Shown here: one piece after another, positions 35,901 to 44,258 of the stretch | Layout: every line of letters begins with the position of its first letter | Position numbering within the stretch: position 1 is the first letter of the stretch | Source of the DNA: Parelaphostrongylus tenuis | Taxonomy: Eukaryota; Nematoda; Chromadorea; Rhabditida; Metastrongylidae | Length of the DNA stretch: 64,000 nt | NCBI GenBank assembly: GCA_019055375.1 | Contig: JAHQIW010000218.1 | Coordinates: 62,001-126,000 of the forward strand | Direction of reading: 5' to 3' | Position numbers and translations under genes: made by a program | Notes under the pieces: generated by a model | The model's database searches: none | What the model was told of the DNA's origin: nothing | Seen by the model: only the letters and a program-made list of their open reading frames with translations

Positions 35901-37405
35901 CTTTCAATCTTTTGATCTTCCCAAGTCATTTGAGTTGGCTTCAAACCTCGCCGGACAGAATTCTTTCTTTAGACTATTGGTAATCTTCTGATGACGTAAT
36001 GTTTCCTGATTCTAGCGATGTGCTTAATTTTTCGGAAATACGGTTTAGTAGGGAAAATAGGATTGAGATTTACATTTTTAGTAACATTGTTATTAAGCTC
36101 TCAGCTTAAGTTGTCTATAAGCTATTAGACAAGACGAAAGCCGCGGCAGGGGTGGGCGAGGCGGGACGATCGACACTTTGTCATTCAATCAGGAATTTTT
36201 CCTCCGCTTCGAAAAAAGCTCTAGATAAAACGATTGACTACGACACTACGAGATTTTCTTTACACATTGATATGCTTTTCGGCTTCCAGCGAATTATACG
36301 CGGGATAAAAATGAACGCAAAAGGCGAGTCTGGAACATAATTTTTGATTTGGATGCTACAACGTTATAAGAGGGTTATCTGAAAACCGGCGACGTGGGGC
36401 TGTAGTTTGAAGCCTCAGCTTTCGGATGACTACTTGCACTCCATTCAAAAGTTTTTCGCCAACGAATGAGGTCCGTTTTTCAATGTTCGCCTCGTATTCC
36501 AAGATGCCACTTTGAACCGCAACATCAAGTGATCCTTCTAGTTCGTCTAGAGTGATGCATCTTGAGCACTGCTACTACTAGTTGTAGAGAATGATAAATC
36601 GCGCGTGAACGCCGAAGCGTACTCCATTAGAGATGCCATTCCAGACCTTTGAAAGGCTTAAAACATTCTATCAGACTATATTGAAATTTTAATCGTCTCA
36701 AAAAGTTGATTGGAAGGTTTTGTAATATACCCGAAGTAAACCTCGTGTAAACCCTATGTGGCCTTTACTCTCTGAAAATAAGGTCAAAAACCCTCCTCAC
36801 GAAATATGTAAACGCAACGTTAGAACAGAACGGTAAAAACCAACAATTTTGGCAATTAGTTTAACTGTAACACACTTACCATCTCAGCATTACTTTGTTC
36901 TACTGCAGTGAGGTATTCTTGCTGCTTCAGTTGCTCCTCTTTGCTAAGCGATTCCGCCAGATCTTCGCTCATTATCTCCACAAAAGACACAATTGGTTCA
37001 TTATCCTAAAGAAAACGAAAGATACCCATTGACGCGAAGTGATGTGCGAACTTTCGCGTCATGCGGGACTCGAACCCACATCTCACTCTAGCCAGGAGTG
37101 TGTGCTCTAACCCTTTGCATTACTGACGCCTGTTTTGCTCACCACTTTATCTATGCTTCCGGATAGAGTGAAATGTAGGTTTGAGTCCCGCATGACGCGG
37201 AAGTTTTCCACGACACTCTTAATCGATGGGTATATTTGAAACATCACACAACCCCTAGAAGCGGCTAAATAAAAAGGAATTTTTTCTAAAAACGAAAGAG
37301 TTAAGGATACGAAAAAGACAAACTAAGGCAACTGAAACCAGCCTCTTCATTTCGCGCCCATGCCGTCTTGCCGCCCCATGCGCTGCACTCTCCTTTCCCT
37401 GACAT
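26956..37405 (-). CDS. riok-3: RIO-type atypical protein kinase, RIOK3 class
   Basis: Fourteen exons join in frame (1512 nt, 503 residues; human RIOK3 has 519): 37405-37343, 37005-36880, 33514-33406, 32485-32373, 31674-31564, 31412-31293, 31198-31085, 30806-30715, 30660-30571, 30447-30279, 28724-28644, 28587-28520, 27447-27324, 27087-26956. The N-terminal region has SAWGGKTAW and FVEIMSEDLA, then TKHDADISAKRNA. The RIO kinase domain follows: ATGK|ESAVLNG nucleotide loop (about 249-259), FAIKVYK with catalytic Lys ~271, TEFKNRSEYVKDDFRF (RIOK3-specific), catalytic loop LVHGDLSEFNLL with Asp ~384, and metal-binding VIDVSQS with Asp ~401. All key residues are kept, so an active kinase/ATPase acting in 40S ribosome maturation is expected from the family. 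Acceptors include TTAAG. The exon 1 donor would be GC, not GT, so that junction is the least certain. Introns hold SINEs, a mariner relic and foldback elements. Confidence 0.93.
27677..28495. mobile_element. Foldback MITE, family A, with exact 8-bp target duplication
   Basis: It opens GGTACAATTCAGTCATGAGG and closes with the inverse of TTCAGTCATGAGGGGACAAA. The long arms (AACTTTTCATAGGAATGTTA, GAAAGCTGAGATTTGAGGC) recur inverted at 28390-28450. The flanks CGTTAGTC at 27669-27676 and 28496-28503 are identical. It is 819 bp long with no coding capacity. It sits in a riok-3 intron, 16 bp past the splice donor of the exon ending at 28520. Confidence 0.88.
29145..29330 (+). repeat. tRNA-derived SINE, family S3 (body/tail)
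   Basis: GGATAAGCAGCACTGACTTG, GGCCACCACAAGTCATTG and GATATGCATTCAGTTACG match the copies at 3140, 34915 and 39370. The head is missing. Within the riok-3 intron between exons at 28724 and 30279. Confidence 0.65.
31795..31895 (-). repeat. tRNA-derived SINE, family S2
   Basis: The reverse strand reads GGTGGTACAGTTAGTTAACC (A box region) and GGGTTCGACTCCCGCC (B box), then a decayed GCACATAA tail. It pairs head to head with the S2 copy at 32040. Intronic in riok-3. Confidence 0.7.
32040..32165 (+). repeat. tRNA-derived SINE, family S2
   Basis: GGCGCCGGATGCGTAACTGG (A box) and GAGTTCGAGTTCCGCC (B box) are followed by the S2 tail TCTGCACATCACTCAACATC. Intronic in riok-3 and opposite in orientation to the copy at 31795. 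Confidence 0.75.
32666..33060 (+). mobile_element. Mariner relic with internal deletion
   Basis: ACG (mutated start) then ELSRD, stop, KRLLMLHEYRLG, RRINEAWRYGTVGRTAVFE match the helix-turn-helix N-terminus of mariner transposases. RTLAEILNVVRRGVIKF comes from the second DNA-binding part, joined after a deletion. CREVG/ESGINLHRN follows in shifted frames. Start and one Gln codon are lost and there is no catalytic domain. Lies in the riok-3 intron between exons at 32485 and 33406. Confidence 0.8.
33150..33255 (-). repeat. tRNA-derived SINE, family S2, diverged
   Basis: GCTCAGTGATATGCAAAACT and TTTCGATCTCAGGCGTGATT correspond to an inverted S2 tail and B-box end. The A box is unrecognisable. 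Confidence 0.45.
33635..33745 (+). repeat. tRNA-derived SINE, family S2
   Basis: GCGCCGGTAGAATAGCGGTT (A box), a mutated B box (TGGTTCTACATTCAGCC), then TTTTGCATACCACTCAACAT tail. In the 3.4-kb intron of riok-3. Confidence 0.6.
34235..34490. repeat. Family D palindromic repeat with near-complete hammerhead
   Basis: The left arm TTTATTTGAGCCAACATGTC reappears inverted at 34440-34465 (GACATGTTGGCTCAAATAAA). On the reverse strand 34404-34363 reads CCGA, ATGACGA (first C of the core mutated to A), stem II GTC/GCC, GAAA, ACACGTGT, A, TCG. One core change makes cleavage unlikely. Intronic in riok-3. Confidence 0.65.
34915..35190 (+). repeat. tRNA-derived SINE, family S3, with head
   Basis: The head has GTGACGCAGTGATTAGAGG (A box) and GCGTTCAAAGCTC (weak B box). 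The body has GGTACTAGACCTGTCTAAGA, GTTGATACATCGTTGGGTCA, GCATTCAGTCACCTC and ends GTTGATCAGCGCC. The most complete S3 copy here. In a riok-3 intron. Confidence 0.65.
35600..36510. mobile_element. Foldback MITE, family A
   Basis: The left terminus GGTTCTTTCTGATGAGG and arm TTTAGGAGTGTTAGCAACCA / GAAAGCTGAGACTTTTGGC are matched, inverted, by 36360-36480. The interior shares TCTAGATAAAACGATTGACT and TTTTCGGCTTCCAGCGAATT with the copy at 57601. No clear target duplication. In a riok-3 intron. Confidence 0.7.
37025..37275. repeat. Head-to-head pair of S2 SINEs
   Basis: 37025-37130 is an inverted S2 (tail AAGTGATGTGCGAACTTT, B box GGGACTCGAACCC). 37140-37275 is a direct S2 (B box GGTTTGAGTCCCGC, tail ending CATCACACAACCCCTAGAAG then CGGCTAAATAAAAA). 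The tRNA heads face each other. They lie in the 337-nt intron between riok-3 exons 1 and 2. Confidence 0.7.
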
Positions 37406-37607
37406 TTCCTCGACTATAACCGTGGAAGCTGTCAAATCTCTCCAAATAGGCGTCGAGTTTACGTCGGGATAATTGACCCAATAGCTCTGAGGGCGATGTT
37501 GATCCCTAAATGATGTGCTGTGTAGTCTGGTTAGAAATTAATCTAACATTTATCATGAAGAAATAAGAACGAAACTAACGGATTATTTCAAGAACATAGG
37601 ACAAACA

Positions 37608-38395
37608 GGTTTTTTTTCTGCTATCGAGAAACAAATGAAGACTACCCCTTTTGCTGGACAAAGACTTTCCGTTGCACTTTTAGTAATCATTGGAAATCTT
37701 AATCTCTTGTTACTGCGTTACGAGGCTTTTTTTTTTTAAAACTTTCTTATGACGCTGTAACGAAAAAAAAACATTTATGCTTCACACACGCGTATTTCTC
37801 GCAAGACAGAACTCGTCACTCAAAATATAAGTAACTATTCGAAAGTGTAAATTTCCACGATTCCAACGCTGTATTTGTCTTCTGGAAGAACCGTTTTATT
37901 GCAATGTACCACGGAAAATGAGATTGAGTTTCACATACGCGCTCATTTGTTTCCCGGCTAGTGTGTGGGGTGGACGTCTGGTGAGCGTAGGTTTGATACG
38001 GCATCCCGCAATCAATCGATCGATCGATCGACGCGCTAAGGAGACTCGCATGCGGAGTGCAATTTTTGTTAATTAAATAACTTTCTTCTTCTTTACTTTT
38101 GTAGGAACTTAAACAAAACGTGTAACTCGGATATTATAAGATTTTCTCTACACGTTCATATACTTTCCATGCATACAGCGAAGTACTAGTGAAAGCACGT
38201 GGCGGGTGTGCTGTTAATAATATTATATCCAGACGCTATCGCTTCACAGGAGGATCTCTTCGAAAAAAAGAACATGCAGCACAATAGTCAGAGCTTTATG
38301 CTTTCGAACAAGCTTTACAAAAAGTCTTAAGAAAAATTCTCGTCCAGCGAAAGGGATCGTTTCTTTCATTTGTTCCCGGATAACGGAAAAGAACC
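37608..38395. mobile_element. Foldback MITE, family A
   Basis: It begins GGTTTTTTTTCTGCTATCG and AGAAACAAATGAAG, and ends with the inverse GGTTCTTTTCCGTTATCCGG / GAACAAATGAAAG. The inner arm TTTGCTGGACAAAGACTTTC faces CTCGTCCAGCGAAAGG. Located just upstream of riok-3. Confidence 0.7.
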
Positions 38396-38711
38396 AAAAA
38401 CGCTTATTGAAAAAACACCACAGAACTACCTCAAATATAGGACTGTGAATTGAGGACATTACATGATATATCGTAATATACGGAGGGCCCAGTGGTTAGT
38501 GATACGGTGTATCAGGAAGCAAAAGTGATAAGCGCTCGTTCGACCCCCCTTCCCGTAATGGATGCTCTAAGAAATTCCCTAGCTCAGTCGCCTTCAAGAT
38601 TGCAATTAGCATCGTCTCGACCAGCATTCCACGGGAGTAGAGGAGGCGAAATGCTCGAATAGCAGCCATAACAACATGCGATGAACCTTGTGAAAGAGGC
38701 ATGCGCGGAAA

Positions 38712-39200
38712 CTCTAAGTGCCCATAACAGACCTTGTTGTGAAGGGCTCAAAATACATTTCAGATTGTACTGTTCTTGAGCGAGGTCTCAATATAGTCAG
38801 TTGCAAGGTTTGTTACATATGCCCACGTCACAGTCATACGCCATGCAATCGATATGCAGTCACACTCGACACCCTGAAAGAACGCCACGGTGTTGTTTCG
38901 TCGTACGCCGAGTGTAAAAACTTCGTCATCGATTCCTCTCTATATACTACTATGTCCTACATGCCACTATATAAAGGAATCGAAGACGAACTTTTTACAC
39001 ACGGCGTACGACGAAACAATCACCGTGGCCTTCATTCAGGGTGTCGAATGTGATTGCATATCGACTGCATGGCGTATGACTGTGACGTGGGCTATGTAAC
39101 AAACCTTGCAATCGACTATATTGAGACCTCGCTCAAGAACAATACAATCTGAGAATGTTTTTTAAGTCTTTCACGAGGTCTGTTATGGCACTAATCGTTC
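38712..39200. mobile_element. Long near-perfect hairpin element (family D-related)
   Basis: About 190 bp from CAGATTGTACTGTTCTTGAG (38762) to about 38945 is repeated inverted from about 38968 to 39152 with roughly nine in ten bases identical, separated by a spacer of about 20 bp. Outer ends AGTGCCCATAACAGACCT and, inverted, AGTGCCATAACAGACCT extend the palindrome. The flanks on both sides carry the family D tail. The arm similarity is higher than in other foldback copies here, so it is the youngest-looking. Confidence 0.85.
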
Positions 39201-39253
39201 CCTCGTATGCCTCCTCGCAACCTCGAGGAACACACTGAACGATAAGGCACTGC

Positions 39254-39292
39254 GCAACTGACGAGGCTGTAGGGCCGAAACATGTGTTTTGC
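39254..39292 (+). ncRNA. Hammerhead ribozyme, consensus core intact
   Basis: Stem I GCAA (39254-39257) pairs with TTGC (39289-39292). The core is CTGACGA (39258-39264), stem II GGC (39265-39267)/GCC (39274-39276) with a 6-nt loop, then GAAA (39277-39280). Stem III is ACAT/GTGT and the cleavage-site base is T39288. Relative to 1967-2010, stem I has changed on both strands while pairing is kept. It is followed by the family D tail with GTGCCGTAACACACCTCG. Activity is inferred. Confidence 0.75.
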
Positions 39293-39369
39293 ACTATATA
39301 GGTGCCGTAACACACCTCGTAAAGGGCATACAATAATTGTCAGATTATAGATTGTACAGATCATACAGC

Positions 39370-39570
39370 GCTCGTAGTGCAGTGGTTCAAGGTGCGCCGC
39401 GATACACAGGTGGTTAGTGGCTCGCTTCTGCGCTCATGGCTCACCAGATTTGCTGGCCCTTTCGGGTCGGCTAATTGGTAACAGACTTGTCCAAGAGTAT
39501 AGCAGCACTGACTCTTTACATGGTTGCGCCACTGCGAGTCATTGCAAAGGCCAGGTTTTCGAACGTTGTT
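39370..39570 (+). repeat. tRNA-derived SINE, family S3
   Basis: AGTGCAGTGGTTCAAGGTGC head, GCTAATTGGTAACAGACTTG, GTCCAAGAGTATAGCAGCAC, CGCCACTGCGAGTCATTGCA body. The 3' end has diverged from other S3 copies. Confidence 0.6.
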
Positions 39571-39994
39571 GTAGGGCTCGGCTGCAACTGAAGAATTCTC
39601 GTCTTCCTTACGAATTTTTTGGATGTTCGCCGGCTCAACCTTTTCTGAAGTCTTGAGAAGTTGGGCCACAGCACTCCCACTTGGACTGGGGAGGATGAAG
39701 TGTGTTTAGAAGAGTCCAGCACGAATGTCCTGACCCTGAATGCATGAGAGCTCCGGTTAGCTAGGCGCGGAGTCAAATGAGGACCGTGCTATTCCATGTA
39801 TATTAGCCATAGGCGCATATATGTATGTTATATTGGGTTGTAGCCTAAGTGCTGTCGCAATTGTTCTGTTACTTTCAACTTAATCATAATGAATTTATAA
39901 CTTCGTCTTTTTATCATGTTCGATGTCAATCGAAAGCTTGTGATTTCGAGATTCTAATTATGTAAATCATTTTAATTTTTGTAACGTGAGATTT

Positions 39995-40330
39995 TCTTCT
40001 TCACTTTAAACTGAACACTTTTCACACTTTGTTAATCAGTCTCACAATCTTTTTTCGCTTTGGGGATCCCAGTACTTCCAGCATTCAATTCATTTAGTCG
40101 ACTTCTTCTTGAGCGTCGTACAGTACTGATTTATCGAGTCCGCTCGCAATCTCGAGGATAGCCAGGCCGTGGCTTTCCATAGGGTTTTGTTGTTGCCTGG
40201 CACGCGCGCCGCTATGAGCATCACAACCACTCGACCATGGCGCTCCGGGATGAACACTTTAGACTTTATTCGTACGGGTCTCTTGAACGTTCCACTTAGG
40301 TTATTCTGCCACCGAAGCGACATAAAACTA
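39995..40330 (-). repeat. Dispersed repeat C
   Basis: The reverse strand reads CAACAACAAAACCCTATGGA, GGCTATCCTCGAGATTGCG, GAAGTACTGGGATCCCCAA, matching 21440-21700. The 158-residue reverse-strand frame (40566-40090) runs through this repeat and an adjacent microsatellite; it is not taken as a gene. Confidence 0.5.
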
Positions 40331-40394
40331 TGCAGAGCACTTAACCACAAGGCGGTTGATCTACGAACTACATAAAAATGGCTTGAAAAGTTTT

Positions 40395-40480
40395 GTGAGG
40401 GCGACATTAACACGTATATATTTATATATATATATATATGCATATATGTACATATGTGTGTATATACGTACATATGCGAT
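40395..40480. repeat. TA/CATATG-rich microsatellite
   Basis: Alternating TATATA with CATATG and GTACAT interruptions. A simple repeat. Confidence 0.85.
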
Positions 40481-40589
40481 ACATTCACATCGTTCATAAG
40501 AAGATTCAAGTTGTAATGCAACTCATCAGCAAAGCTGAACGGAACTTGTACGTGAGACGGCGACAAATTTATTTATAAACCTATTTTTT

Positions 40590-40670
40590 ATTCACTGGAG
40601 AGAATCTTTTCGTAAAAGTGTTAGTAATCATTGGAAAGCATTCAGCAATTTACCTATTCATAACGCTGTA
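40590..40670 (+). repeat. Partial arm of foldback family A
   Basis: TTTTTATTCACTGGAGAGAA and GTGTTAGTAATCATTGGAAA match the outer arm of family A; the rest of the element is absent. Confidence 0.5.
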
Positions 40671-40739
40671 GCATTCAGCAATTTACCGACAAAAGATATA
40701 CGACAATAAAGCATATCAATTAGCTAGGAAGTATATACA

Positions 40740-40930
40740 CCCGCATATAAATAAATTTATATATATAAATGTATATATATATGAAATATATATATATATA
40801 TATATATATGTACACGCATATACACGTATACACACATTCGTACATGTATGACGTGTATATGATCGTTCAGATATATACATGCATGTATACACGTGTATAG
40901 GATAACGATGTATGCGTGTGGGTATATATG
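40740..40930. repeat. Compound (TA)n/(CA)n microsatellite
   Basis: About 190 bp of TATATA, TACACG and CGTGTATA units. Reverse-strand frames rich in Tyr, Ile and His arise from it and are not genes. Confidence 0.9.
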
Positions 40931-41477
40931 ATGACACACAACGACGATGTCAGACGACGGTGACGTCATATAGGAGGTCTCTCCCAGAAAAATTTAGGAG
41001 GATCCCCTTCGGGACGCGGGAAAGGTGCGCGGGGAGTATCGTAGTCGACCGACCTGCAGATCTTAGCACACATTCCACTCACGGGTTGATGTCATTTGGT
41101 CGGCTTTCAAACAAACAATCGGTGTTGTTTTCTCCCGAACTGAGAGCACTCGATCGATACCGATCGCCTTCGATCTCCCGTAGATCACGAGCTGATCGAT
41201 CGAAGATCCACCGTGTCACTGTTTCAGCCGCCGTCCGCCATACGAGCGATTTCGATTTTTGCTGACAATTCCTTTCGCCCAGTCGCCGTCTCCGTCCACT
41301 TTTTCCGCAGCCAATCGTGTTGTTTATTGTTTATTATTTATTGTTTACGATCGTTGTTTACTGTTTACTGCGTGATTTTCAATGTGCCTGAACCTCGCTG
41401 ATCTCTTAGCACCTTTCTTTCTATATAATTCAAGATTTCCAATCATTTCACTGCTTTTTCACAGTGTTATGCTGTTT
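40930..41477. other. GC-richer block of unknown role
   Basis: Notably less AT-rich than its surroundings to about 41300, with several CGATCG palindromes. A 117-residue plus-strand frame (40912-41265, Arg/Ser rich) spans it but shows no recognisable domain. It could be an upstream exon or promoter of rpn-6, whose first exon is missing, but nothing in it matches the Rpn6 N-terminus. Confidence 0.3.
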
Positions 41478-41605
41478 CAAATACTCTCAAGAGAATTGAG
41501 TGGTAAGCAAGAAATTCGACCTCAGGCGGGAGTCGAACCCGCGTTCCATCCATACGCGGACGAGGACGCTTGTTACCACCACTACACCAGCGAGGCGACT
41601 GCTCA
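41478..41605 (-). repeat. tRNA-derived SINE, family S1
   Basis: The reverse strand has CTGGTGTAGTGGTGGTAACA (A box) and GGGTTCGACTCCCGCC (B box), with the S1 tail TTGCTTACCACTCAATTCTC. Faces the S1 copy at 41700. Confidence 0.75.
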
Positions 41606-41699
41606 CCATCACTCATTCTTCGATATCTCTCTATCGTAGCTGTGAGCCATCAACCATGAACAGTCTATGATGGAGAGGTATTGAAATGAGTGGTGGCAC

Positions 41700-41815
41700 G
41701 AATGTACCTCGGTGGTGTAGTGGTAGCACGCGTCCCCGTCCCGGTATGGATGAAAGGCGAGTTCAACTCCCTCTAAATTCGAATTTTTGCTCACCACTCA
41801 ATTCTCCCTGGTATA
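41700..41815 (+). repeat. tRNA-derived SINE, family S1
   Basis: GGTGGTGTAGTGGTAGCACG (A box), a weakened B box (GAGTTCAACTCCC) and tail TTTTTGCTCACCACTCAATT. Head-to-head with the copy at 41478. Confidence 0.75.
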
Positions 41816-42235
41816 TTTCTTCTTCCTCGTCTTTTTTTTCTACGCATGAAATCCGTTAAGATTTATCGAAGCGGCGCTATTGAAGAGTTGTGGTCACGTC
41901 TGGAAGTGGCGAGAGGGCCTAAGCACCGTAAAATTGATGGACCACAACTCTCCACAAGCGTCGTAGAAGCCTCATGAAGTCGCGAATTCTTCTAGTGACT
42001 TGATATGATTGTTAGAGATAGTCGTCGTTTTACAGGTTCTTTTAATTCTGACGTTTGTCATTTCATTGGATTGTTCGTTGACGAGCCGACTTAACCCCCG
42101 GAAATGTCAGGAGGGACAGTTATGGATCACATCACGTCTCTTCCTCATCAGAACGACCAGAATGTCATTCGTCATCTAACGAATTTCGGTTAGTTTCTCC
42201 TTCTGGTCGCATTCAAAAATTTGCTTCTCTCTGAT
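41816..42235. other. Intergenic; nothing recognised
   Basis: No protein motif, tRNA box or transposon terminus was identified. Confidence 0.35.
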
Positions 42236-43056
42236 TAGGAGATGACAAAAGAAAAACCGATTTCATTCGCTGGTGGGAACTGTTCATAGGAGCGTTAGTA
42301 ACCGTTTGAAAGCTGTGACTTGAGGCTTCAGCCCAGGTCGTGGTTTTGAAGAAGGCCTTTTCTTGACGTTGCTACAGGAGGAAACTCTTTGCGTTACAGA
42401 CATGCATAATTCTCGCCGGACAGAGCTTTTTCTTTGGACTCTTGGTGATCATTCGATAGCCTAATCGAGTCTGATTCCAACGCTGTGCATATATTCTGAA
42501 AACGCCGTTTCTCTGAACCGCAGGAGGTAAAATAAGTGAATTCTCACGTATGGTCAAGGGCCAATTCACGTGCGTGTGCGTGGCTAGCTGAAGCAGCCAT
42601 GTTCGATGACGCGATGACCATCGATTTTGGGTCATATGAACGTGTAGAGAAGTACCACATAAGCAGTTCACGTGATCGCCTCTCGCACACACACGTGAAT
42701 TGGCCATTATGACCTTTGATCTCAAATGGGAATTCAACTTATTGTACCTACTGCGTTTTAGAGAAACTGTTTTTTCAAAATATATGCACAGCGTTGGAAT
42801 CAAACTTGATTACGCTATTGAATGATTATCAAGAGTCCAAAGGAAAAGCTCTGTTCGGCGAGAAATATGCATGTCTGCAAGCAAGAAATTTCCTCTTTTA
42901 GCAACGTCAAGAAAAGGCTTTTTCCAAAGCCGACGTCCTGGAGCTGTAGCCTCAAGTCTCGGCTTTCGAATGGTTACTAACACTCCTATGAAAAGTTCCT
43001 CTCCGGCAAATGAGATCGTTTTTTCATTTGTCCTCTCCAAAGCAAAAAAACAGGAG
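42236..43056. mobile_element. Foldback MITE, family A
   Basis: The left arm (GAGATGACAAAAGAAAAACC, GAGCGTTAGTAACCG, CTTGAGGCTTCAGCCC) is mirrored at 42930-43050 (CCTCAAGTCTCGGCTTTCG, AACACTCCTATGAAAAGTTC, TTCATTTGTCCTCTCC). Both arms also share a TCTGATTCCAACGCTGTGC / GCGTTGGAATCAAAC block. No coding capacity. Confidence 0.75.
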
Positions 43057-43374
43057 TTATGCCTCAGGAGTTGTTGGGGCTTAGGAGTGAGGTTTGTGAG
43101 ATTATAGGAATTCTGACTCTAATGCTAAGTTGTGGTCCCACCAGTTTTCCAAGACTTACCCCAAGCGTGCTCTCGTAACTTCTTATTTAAAGAAATCAAT
43201 TCAAGAAATGCGCGATATTGATGGGATCACAACCCTTCACAAGGGCTTCTTGGAGTTTTTAGTAGGACTCATATCTGTGTGGTCAGTCTCTGGTCGCAAC
43301 TCATCCGTGGAAATATTCTGTAAAGCCTAAATTTCCATAGATAAGTACTGTTTAATCTTTGAATGATAGGACTG

Positions 43375-43490
43375 ACAAGCACGTGTGCTTTTCGGTAACG
43401 ATATATCTGCGAGAGAGTGAGATGCGGGTTCGATTCCTGCCTGACGCAAGTTTTGCACATCACTCCATATAATTGAGTATTACTTCAAGA
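43375..43490 (+). repeat. tRNA-derived SINE, family S2
   Basis: A box decayed. B box GGGTTCGATTCCTGCC is followed by AAGTTTTGCACATCACTCCA, the S2 tail. Confidence 0.65.
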
Positions 43491-43729
43491 ATAAAAATGA
43501 TTAAAAATTACTAAGGTAATAAAATTAATAAAAATAACTGAATTGGCTATTAAGTATTATTTTCCCACACAGACCCGCTCTTTTCTAAAAAGTTTCAGGG
43601 AATCAAAAGTTATATATTCTTAGGATTGGCCTAGCGTTCATTCCAAAGCGAGAAAAGCAAAAATATATTCATTGCGAAATTTGTCAATATTTCATTCATG
43701 ATTTGTTATCGTTATGTTTGCTTTGGAAA

Positions 43730-43830
43730 CGATGGACGAACTGCCTATCATTGGCAGGTTCAAGTCCCGCCTGACGCAAATGTTTTGCACATCACTCAAC
43801 ATCATTGGTTATATTTCATGAGTAGTTACT
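43730..43830 (+). repeat. tRNA-derived SINE, family S2 (3' half)
   Basis: AGGTTCAAGTCCCGCCTGAC (B box) then TTTTGCACATCACTCAACAT tail. 5' truncated. Confidence 0.65.
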
Positions 43831-44039
43831 TTTATGATTTGGCACGTAAGCTGAGGTTGAGACTAAAATCTTATTTGACATTTCGTTGAAGTTTTCTTTC
43901 TTAAAAGTTTGTGTGTCATCAAAAAATGTCAACCTCATGCATTGTGCTGAATCATATAAGGAACTATTATCGAATGATAGTGCTGAGGTTAAAGGTAAAT
44001 TGTGGTTTTCAAAGTTTTTTGATACATATTCAATAGAGT

Positions 44040-44205
44040 TCATTTTAACCGCTTCTAGCGGTGTATTTTGTTACAAATATATGTCCAATAATGTTGAGTG
44101 ATATGTAAAACTTTGGGCGTTGGAGGGGATTCGAACTCAGATTCCACCCTTTCTGAGGGCTCGTGCTAACCCTGTTGCGCTACCGACGCTCCTGTTCTGT
44201 TGTCA
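44040..44205 (-). repeat. tRNA-derived SINE, family S2
   Basis: Forward-strand order: CCAATAATGTTGAGTGATAT (inverted tail), GGGATTCGAACTCAGATT (inverted B box), GCTAACCCTGTTGCGCTACC (inverted A box). It ends about 55 bp upstream of the first recognised rpn-6 exon, within what would be the upstream intron. Confidence 0.7.
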
Positions 44206-44258
44206 CCTTTCTGCGGCATTTTTTTTTCGTGAAGGTCGTACTATGGAATGTTTTTCAG

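Noticed and set aside
34915..39570. CRISPR-like spaced repeats from recurring tRNA boxes and tails
   Set aside because: Copies are irregularly spaced, in both orientations and diverged. They are SINEs in a eukaryotic genome.
40090..40566. 158-residue minus-strand frame
   Set aside because: Half is translated microsatellite and the rest is dispersed repeat C.
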